Source: Mermis nigrescens (taxonomy: Eukaryota; Nematoda; Enoplea; Mermithida; Mermithidae). Taken from it: a stretch of DNA of 64,000 nucleotides. A model generated the notes under the pieces. The model searched no databases and had not been told where the DNA came from. It saw nothing but the letters and a program-made list of their open reading frames with translations. Position numbers and translations under genes: made by a program. Shown in pieces: positions 56,661-64,000 of the stretch. Each line of letters opens with the position of its first letter. Position 1 is the first letter of the stretch. Location: NCBI GenBank assembly GCA_036768485.1, contig JAVLUZ010000771.1, positions 1,480,862 to 1,544,861 of the forward strand, in the 5' to 3' direction.

Positions 56661-58249
56661 GGTAAATTTCGTGTGATTATTTATTTCGTTCAAAATTCAA
56701 TATTCTTTTCTAAATCCCAAAATTGGTCAAAAATATTATTTAATCTTTTATGATGACTGATCAGCTTAGAGCTCGTTGGTGTTGTTTTCAAATTTCATTG
56801 TGCTTCGTACATTAGGAACCAAAAACATTTCTGATCGATTCGAACCTCGAAAATAAGTTAAATCATCAACTTGAGCGGGATTGAGATAGGTCAACTGACC
56901 TTGCGGCAATACCGGGATTAGGTAGGTACTTGTAGGATCTAGGGCGTAGCTGCTAAGACTCCCGACAAGAAGCAGTCAGCAATATTAGGACTGAGGGAGT
57001 CGAAGCCGTAGGTCTACAAGGGTCCAGAAGATCGAAGTTTCTTTAACTACGCGATTGGGGCCAGCGCTAAGAGCAGATTTATGTACCTAGGTACCTAAGT
57101 AAGTCCCGAAGGTGAATACACCCGTGTCCTATGTTGACTCCGTAAACATAGGGCGGCTCTGTATTTACATTATTAGTGCTCCCATAGCGCTATCTAGTTT
57201 ATCTCTTTGTTTGTACACACATTAATATGAATGCTTACCAAAAAATCCACAATAATTTATTGTTTTCTCCATGCAGTGATATTGAATTCAAACTCGGCTT
57301 GTGATATTTTCAAATGTCTGTTTCTCATTACTATACATGGGTTACTACATCTTTTTTAATTAATAGCTTTCATTTTTAAAATTTATTTCCGAATAAATTT
57401 TCATCTAATGTACGCATAGAATTATCAGACTGACTGGAAGAAAAATGTGGAAATTATGGGGAATTTAAAGTGTTTTTGGCTCAAAAACGATGGATTACGC
57501 GTCAGAAACATTATTTTTCGATGTTTCTGACGATGCTCTATCTTTCAACATCGTAAAAACGAAAAATATCAGAAAAATGAGCAAATTGAACAAAATATAG
57601 TTGCATGAATAATGAGTAACTGCCAAAAATTAGACACTTTTCAGAAAATGATTGACTAAAAACGCTCAGAAAAAGTACTTTTTCTACCATTCTTTGCAAA
57701 ATTGCGAATTCTAGGGAGGGGTGGAACAATTTCTGTAGGCTCAAGACATTTCTGTGATTGCTTATTCAGTAAACTAATACGGAAAACTAAACAAGAGAAA
57801 TGAAGGACTCATTAGCCTATTTGAATCTCGTAACTTCATCGCAGATCATAGCTGCGTACGATAGATTGCTATAGATAAAATCTTATGTAACCTAACATAT
57901 AGGAAATATCCGCAGGTGTGCAAGAATCTTTGTAATGGCTTAAACCAATTTTGGTCTTCAGCCGTTAGGGGTCTCTCCCTATAACCCTTTATATGTGTCA
58001 TACAAATACTTTATAGTTTTTCTGTTCCGCAATTAGTATTATTGTAGCTGATTTCGTCTTAATTTGCTATTTACTTTTATGTTTATTTCCAAGATGCAGA
58101 ATTTAGAGTACAAATGACCAAACCGCTTTGTTTTGAAAATTGCACCGTAATTTCGAAGCGTCACTGCTATAATTCAAAATGCAACATCCGCAAAGTTCAA
58201 GGAATGTGACTAGCTACGCAGGTTCTGCCACTTTGGCCGTAATCGAAAT
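56661..58249. other. No gene seen; contains a Q-related repeat
   Basis: 57430-57760 resembles 52860-53150. The - strand frame 57538-57744 falls within that repeat and is not counted as a gene. Confidence 0.45.
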
Positions 58250-58690
58250 GCACGTGGGGTTAGGGGCACATATGTATGGTTGTTGGGGTTAGACCCCCCA
58301 GAATACGGTATGTAGACCCCCAAACATCGATAGATTCCCAGAATTGAATGTTCTGCATGGTTCTTGGCATTTTTGTCAGTTTTACACCACCCAGACCCCA
58401 GAATTTGCTCGCTGCTAATGCATCGTTGGGGATCTAGACCTTGAGAAAATTTCTGGTGAAAGTGAGGCAAAATGAAGGTCAAAAACGGATGAAAATTGAA
58501 AATTTCCTTCAAAAGTGCTTGAAATTGACCAGAAACTGTAAAATAACGCACATACTTATTTTTAACGCTATTTTAGCATGTTATGCCACTTTTTGAGGTC
58601 AATTTGGTCCAAAAAATTCCATTTTTGACCCCGTCAGATCGGCTGAACTCCTTTTTCCAGATCGACTATGCTCAGCATCTATGTATGGTC
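58250..58690. mobile_element. T-family MITE with an inserted T-like block
   Basis: It runs from about GAAATGCACGTGGGG to CAGCATCTATG. The block GTGAGGCAAAATGAAGG and the TTGAAATTGACCAGAAACTG block match the T copy at 49294. The extra 130 bp (about 58300-58430) resembles 28160-28275. Duplications were not found. Confidence 0.65.
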
Positions 58691-58990
58691 GTAAATATGT
58701 TGGAAGTTATCATTTTAATTCTCGCCATTTTTCATTCATTTGTATTGATATTATTTTTCAATGTGATCACAGGACTATAGCTTTTACTTCTCATCGGATT
58801 GTTTAGTATTTCCAATGTTGAATGCACTTTTCGCACGCACAGATGGATGTTGTAGAGTAGTGGTTGCTTGACCTTCGATAAGTTGCGGTCAGAAGAGAAG
58901 ATTAGAGTTGAAGGTTAGTGAATTTAAAATTATGTAAATAAATTAAACTCGATTTTTCATGAATTTGTACATAGAAAGAAGCGTTTCTCT

Positions 58991-59133
<143 letters not shown>

Positions 59134-59155
59134 TTTTGACACAAAATGTGCAGTC

Positions 59156-59318
59156 TAGGCACGTTGCTCTGGGGGAATGGGGGTCCGTTCCGGACCCCCA
59201 AAATTCCGAAAAACCGGAAAAATAGGACTTTTTAAACGTTATTTTTTGCCTTTTTGGGCTTGGACCCCGCAAAATTGGTGTTGGTCCCCCCAAAATAGGA
59301 CGGCCAGCTACGTATCTA
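59156..59318 (+). mobile_element. MITE family U (hAT-like), 163 bp
   Basis: It runs from TAGGCACGTTGCTCTGG to CAGCTACGTATCTA. Perfect 8-bp duplications GTGCAGTC lie at 59148-59155 and 59319-59326. Confidence 0.92.
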
Positions 59319-59386
59319 GTGCAGTCACATATTTAGCTGACCTTTTGAATAAGGGGAACGGAAATTTTGAAAAATTATCATTAGTC

Positions 59387-59430
59387 TATTATTATTATTA
59401 TCATTGTTATTCTTATTTTGTTATTATATT
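59387..59430 (-). repeat. TAA-rich 3' tail of the LINE
   Basis: On the - strand the tract reads ATAATAACAAAATAAG..ATAATAATAATAATAG. I-type LINEs end in TAA repeats instead of poly(A), so this is the likely 3' terminus. Confidence 0.7.
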
Positions 59431-59694
59431 TTTTGTCACTTATTGGGATACAATTTATGACGATTGACGAATAAGAGCTGGGTAAATATATTACATACAT
59501 ACATGAAAAATGCCAGCAAAGGGATGCTATATAGCCACACATGCATATTATATGTTTCTAGATCCCAGCGAAAAAGGCTGCCCTGGTGAAGCTCTAATAT
59601 TCACCATGTGTTAGTGATAGTGATAAAGGGGTGGGCGAAAGCCCTTCACGCAGGCTAAGAAGCCCATTGTGTACCCCACGGAAACTTTTGAGAG

Positions 59695-62600
59695 CTAGTC
59701 GCACAAACGTTTTGAGGCTTTAATAAACCCCAAAAGTTGAGCAACAGGCTCCTGTAAAACTGCCGAGGGTTCAATATGTGGAGCATGGAAGAACCTAGCT
59801 CTCAACTTATCAAACCCAGGGCAGTGACAAAGGAAGTGGATAGAATCCTCTTCTGTGAGCAGACATTTAGCGCATTTGGGGTTGTCAGAAACCCCAATAG
59901 TACATAGGTGTCTGTTGAGGGGACAGTGTCCAGTTAAGAGACCAATTACTGTCTTAAGCAGCTTACGACCTAAGCTGATCAAGGAGCTAGCTATTTTCTT
60001 GCATGGCCTCTCCATAAAGGATCTGGCCTGACGACAAGTCTTTTGCTCACTCCAATATTGAACATGTTGTTCCCTGACCCAGCTGTTGATGTCAGCCTTA
60101 GCAACAGCTCTGGAGACAGCAACTACCGGTTCTGGGCCAACATGTTTACGTGCTGATCCCATTTTTGCAGCATGATCCGCAAATTCATTGCCCTCAATGC
60201 CGCAGTGACCTGGGACCCATAATAATTTGACATTGTTATCCTGCGAGAGTTCTTGCAAAGCAAGAACACACTCGAGAACTAACTTTGAAGACACTTTTGG
60301 AGATAGAAGTGACTTCAGAGCAGATTGACTGTCAGAGCAAATACAGATGTTCTCATTTCTGAGGGCCATCAATTCTCTGCTACGGCAGCATTGTAAAATA
60401 GCAAGTATTTCTGCCTGACAGACAGTACACATACTGCCTAAGGTAAAATACCGCATCTGTTTTAAGTTCTGGAAATAGATGCCCGCGCCTGAGGTATTCA
60501 CAAAGCGTGATCCATCAGTGTAGCAGACAATTCCAGGAGGCGAGAGAATATCCACTCTAGATTTTTCCCAGTCATCCCTAGTGGGAAACTGAATGGTATA
60601 AAGTCTACCAAAAATAAATTTTGGTACAATAAAGTCACTTGGCATTTTGAGCACTGGCCTAATGGCCGTAGCCCAAACAGCATTGTGACCTACAACCTTG
60701 CCTTTTGCATTCCAACTGCCAGCTATGTTTAGTCGATATGCCGCTGCCCTTGCACAACCCTCCACAAAGATATGCAGGGGAGGCAGGTCCAGCAAGACTT
60801 CCATGGCTGCAGTCGGTGTGGTGCACATGGCACTACAAATGCTGAGGCAAGCCATTCTATGTAAATGATTAAGCTGACATTTCACAGTAGACAAGTGTGC
60901 ACGAGGCCACCAGATTAGTGAAGCATAGGTGATCATGGGTCTAATCACAGACACGAAAAGCCATCGCATGACCTGTGGTGATAGACCCCAGGATTTCCCT
61001 ACAGCTCTACGACATTGCCAGAATGCATTAACAGCCTTCTGACATTTGACCTCTACATGATTGCGCCAGTTTAATTTTTGGTCCAAAATAAGTCCCAAAA
61101 TTTGACCTGGTATGCACGTTGTAGTGGCATACCATGGAAAATTGGTGGTTTAAACCCATCAAGTTTCCGTTTATGAGTGAATAGCACCATTTCGGTTTTC
61201 TGTGGGTTCACAGATAGACCATTATGGTGACACCACTGTTCCACCTTGGCTAAACCACTTTCCATAAGTGAGGAAATGGTGTCAAGGAACCTTCCAGTAA
61301 CAAGGATTGCCAAATCATCAGCATATCCTTGACTGTAGAGGCCAGACCTTTGCAATTTCTGCAAAGTTCGTCTACCACAAGGCACCACAGCAAAGGAGAT
61401 AGTACACCTCCTTGTGGACAGCCTTTTGTGGTAGTAAAGATCATGCTGTCTCCATAAGAGTCAGTCATGATATGGCGAAATCTTAGCATAGCATCAATCC
61501 ATTTAACAATGGTCTGATGTATGCCATGATTGGATGCTGCTTTGCAGATAGCATTGAAGGTTGTATTGTCAAATGCCCCTTCAATGTCCAGAAAAACGCC
61601 CAGTGTGAATTGTTTGTTGTCTAATGCCCGTTCAATTCTAGAAACTAGTTCATGAAGGGCCGTATCAACAGACTTTCCACACTGATACGCATGTTGTGTA
61701 ACATGTAAAGGATGTTCCAGCAAGGGACCATCTCTTATAAAGCGATCAATTAATCTTTCCATACACTTCAGTAAGAAGGAGGAAAGACTAATTGGTCTGA
61801 AGGATTTTGCCAGGTCATAGGAACTACGCCCTGGCTTAGGGATAAAGATGACCTTTACTTGTCGCCAGGCTATTGGAACATAGCCAAGTGCTAGGCATCT
61901 TCGATAAATATTCACTAGGGGTCTCACCAGCATGTCCAGTCCTTCCTGCAAAAGAGCTGGAAAAATGCCATCAACCCCTGGAGTCTTGTAGGGTTCGAAG
62001 GACTTTACAGCCCAGCGAACCTTATCAGGTGTTATCACCCTGCAGGCCATAACTTGGTCACTAAAGCCATAAAAACTGGTTGGGCCCAATGTGTCCGGAT
62101 ATGCCTCATTTCCAACTGCAAAGCTGCCAGGAAAGTGAGTGTCAAGAAGGTGAAGCAGGGTTTCCCTTCGGTTGAGTGTATACTGACCCGAAGGTAGTTT
62201 TAATGAGCCAACTTCACCTACTTGTGGTTTACATAAAATGCGGCGAAGCCTAGCAGCATCCGACATTTTTCCAATGTTGGAGCAGTAGTCCTGCCAGCAC
62301 AATTGCTTTCTAATGCGTATAAGATGCTTATACTCCTGTCGAACCTTGCGGTAATCAGCCCAATCGGAAATTGATTGAGATAATTTTGCTTGATTCCAAG
62401 CTCTCCTACTTTTCTTACGGAGGTCTTGGAGCTCCCTATTCCACCAGGGAATAGGTTTGCTCTTTTCCCTCTGTAATGTGCAGGAGTTCTCATATGAGGA
62501 TGTAAGTGCTTGCTGTACAAAGTCAACAGCACCCTCTACGTCCTCTTTTGTTGAGCAACTAGGAGCCCAAGAACCCAAGCGACTACTAAGGTGCTGCTTA

Positions 62601-63364
62601 AAAAGAGCCCAATTAGTGGACCTTGGATTCCTGTACAACCTAGAAGAAAAGGAATCAGCATGTAAAGAGAAGCGTATCTGTCTGTGGTCAGATAGAGACT
62701 CCTCTTGTGAGACATGCCAGTTTCTAATATCATTAGTGAGGTCGAGAGAACATAAGGTTAGATCAATAACCTCCTGTCTCTTTGCCACAACAAATGTAGG
62801 TTCGCTTCCCCTATTTAATAAAATTAAATTGGTTGAGGCTAAATATTCAGCAAGTGCAGTCCCACGTTTATTGGTATCGCTGCTGCCCCACAAGGTGTGG
62901 TGAGCATTGGCGTCACACCCAATAATTAGTGGTATCTGCTTTTTACTGCAGTAGTCAACCAGAAGAGAAAAAGCTCTACCTGGAGGTAAATGAGGAGAGT
63001 CAAAAGGCAGGTATGCTGATGTAACAATGATGTTACGCCAGTGCCCTGCACTTTTATAACTTAACTCAACAGACACCATGTCACGGTTGCTGAATTGTTG
63101 GAGGAGCACTGGGTTAAGTTTCCGTGAGACAAGCACGCAAGCCCTTGGTCCTTGTACCACAGTCCCTACTAACACAGTATATAGTTTATCATTTAATCCA
63201 CATACCTTGTTCTTATAGATCCAAGGCTCCTGGATCAACGCTAGTTTTGTCTGCAGTTTTGCTAGGCAGCGACTAAGTACACCAGTCGCACCTTGGCTAT
63301 GCTGCAAGTTGATCTGGAATAATTCCAGTACTGATTGGGATGGGAGAGTACTAGTACCAACCAT
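59695..63364 (-). pseudogene. LINE ORF2: endonuclease, RT, RNase H (two frameshifts)
   Basis: The ATG at 63364 opens the frame. The endonuclease covers about 63330-62690 (QINLQ, QEPW, SAYLP, GCDANAHH, SDHRQI). RT motifs: PGRSSYDLAKSFRPISLSS, LDIEGAFDN, GCPQGGVLSPLLW, and YADD in a shifted frame near 61318. RNase H is at about 60530-60170 with its four acidic/His sites (YTDGS, AEILAI, CSDSQSAL, GHCGIEGNEFAD). Near 59880-59820 a C-x2-C..H-x4-C-like motif (CAKCLLTEEDSIHFLCHCPG) follows. Frames change near 61356 (AAATT run, between RT motifs B and C) and near 61098 (TTTT run). The rest is intact and close to full length, about 1220 codons. Confidence 0.92.
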
Positions 63365-63389
63365 CCTAATCTATGTACAAATTATGCGC

Positions 63390-64000
63390 TTATTCCAACT
63401 TGGTATGTGTCATCAAAGTGACACGCCCAAGTTTGAAATAAGGCCTGAAGTCCAGCTGCTTAAGCACCTGGACCGATGGATGGTCCACTCCCAGGACAAA
63501 GAAGGTTTGACCTTCTTTTTCCTCCCGTTTGTAGATTCTCCAAAGGCCAGTGCACAAACCAGGGTTCTGATTCTGCAGTCTGGAAAACACAGAGTCCCTG
63601 TCAGCTAAGCCAGGGAAAAACACTGTGAACTTGGTCAACTTGGGAAGTTCTGATTTGCTGCAAACGCGCAGATCAGCTCCTTCCCAGGGTGGATCGAGAT
63701 TAGCTAAGGTATTCTTCAGCCAATCCAGAGTGAACTGATCTGCACATGTCATATAAAAAACGCCATGTGACAGGCCAGAAGAGTGAAACCTTGGAGGTAT
63801 TTGCTAGTGCTTGCGACCTGATCCAAGGCTGTAGTTAAGACAGCAGTGAGTGTATCAAGCTTATCAGCTGGAATGCCACCTTCGCTGCTGAAGTCGACAA
63901 TACTAACTTTCAGTGATTCCTCAACTGCTGCTTTATAACTAGAAGGTCTTTTAGACCTTTTAGCTGGCTGTGTCAGGCTAGTGGGCGTGTCATCCTTAGG
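63390..64000 (-). pseudogene. LINE ORF1, C-terminal part with DUF4780-like domain
   Basis: The frame 63752-63390 (MTCADQFTLDWLKNTL..LTKFTVFFPGLADRD..GLWRIYKREEKEGQTFFVLG) resembles the DUF4780 domain found in ORF1 of arthropod LINEs. It really begins upstream, at PPRFHSSGLSHGVFY. A frameshift at an AAA run near 63800 separates it from an upstream lysine-rich stretch (PAKRSKRPSSYKAA..) that reaches the window edge. It ends 25 nt before the ORF2 ATG. Confidence 0.75.

Larger units (their letters stand above)
59387..64000 (-). mobile_element. LINE (I/LOA-like non-LTR retrotransposon), 5' end beyond window
   Basis: Layout on the - strand: ORF1 3' part (to 63390), 25-nt gap, ORF2 (63364-59695), about 265 bp 3' UTR, and a TAA-rich tail (59430-59387). 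APE-type endonuclease, RT, RNase H and a C-terminal Cys/His motif in one ORF2 place it in the Jockey/I group with RNase H. Exact clade (I, LOA or relative) needs a tree. Three frameshifts disable it, unless they are sequencing errors. Its GC content is visibly higher than that of the flanking DNA. Confidence 0.93.

Noticed and set aside
62457..62903. 148-codon + strand frame
   Set aside because: Antisense to the LINE endonuclease/RT coding region; its length reflects the codon use of ORF2.

Overview
The window is nuclear DNA of an animal with intron-bearing genes, most likely an arthropod. It is AT-rich, has large introns and is packed with small non-autonomous transposons. It also carries a LINE whose ORF1 looks like the DUF4780 type that I associate with insects, especially Hemiptera. 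That assignment is an inference from style; no species marker is visible.

Two cellular genes can be assembled exon by exon. The first is on the + strand. It has four short exons (8253-8400, 9761-9862, 10415-10510, 55041-55153) that join in perfect phase. They encode a 152-residue type I membrane protein of no family I recognise: signal peptide, four-cysteine ectodomain, one membrane span and a short tail. Its last intron would be 44.5 kb long. The second gene lies inside that intron on the - strand. It is an MRL-family adaptor (Mig-10/RIAM/lamellipodin; 'pico' in Drosophila) with ten exons between 44960 and 21688. The exons give about 1040 residues: an N-terminal VDLDAL motif, a serine-rich linker, a coiled segment, RA domain, PH domain, and a long tail with one FPPPP motif and a terminal PPPPLPPKR block. 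Every exon junction is in phase. One intron (exon 2 to 3) appears to be GC-AG.

The rest is mobile and repetitive DNA. At least seven families of non-autonomous elements have recognisable ends; most copies with two ends also show 8-bp target duplications, as hAT elements do. I label them X (1.4 kb, central palindrome), Z, W, U, T, V and S. Element R (46168-47529) and two similar structures carry inverted arms of short G/C-rich tandem repeats. Three copies of a multi-kilobase element, called Y here, sit at 3.06-6.12, 13.6-18.1 (reverse) and 31.1-33.4 kb (reverse). Y has a conserved end, a satellite array built on GTGTAAAG/CTTTACAC motifs, and (in copies 1 and 3) a 185-bp inverted repeat at the other end. 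A degenerate Gag-like fragment lies at 13.05-13.58 kb, and a possible LTR at 56.1-56.7 kb.

The right end (59387 to the edge) is a LINE on the - strand. It has part of ORF1, and ORF2 with endonuclease, reverse transcriptase, RNase H and a Cys/His motif, broken by three frameshifts at short A/T runs and ending in a TAA-rich tail.

The most notable points are the nested gene arrangement, the small unrecognised membrane protein, the Y element, and the clustering of MITEs just downstream of splice donors in the MRL gene. One of those insertions sits between two copies of a 13-bp sequence that contains the donor itself.
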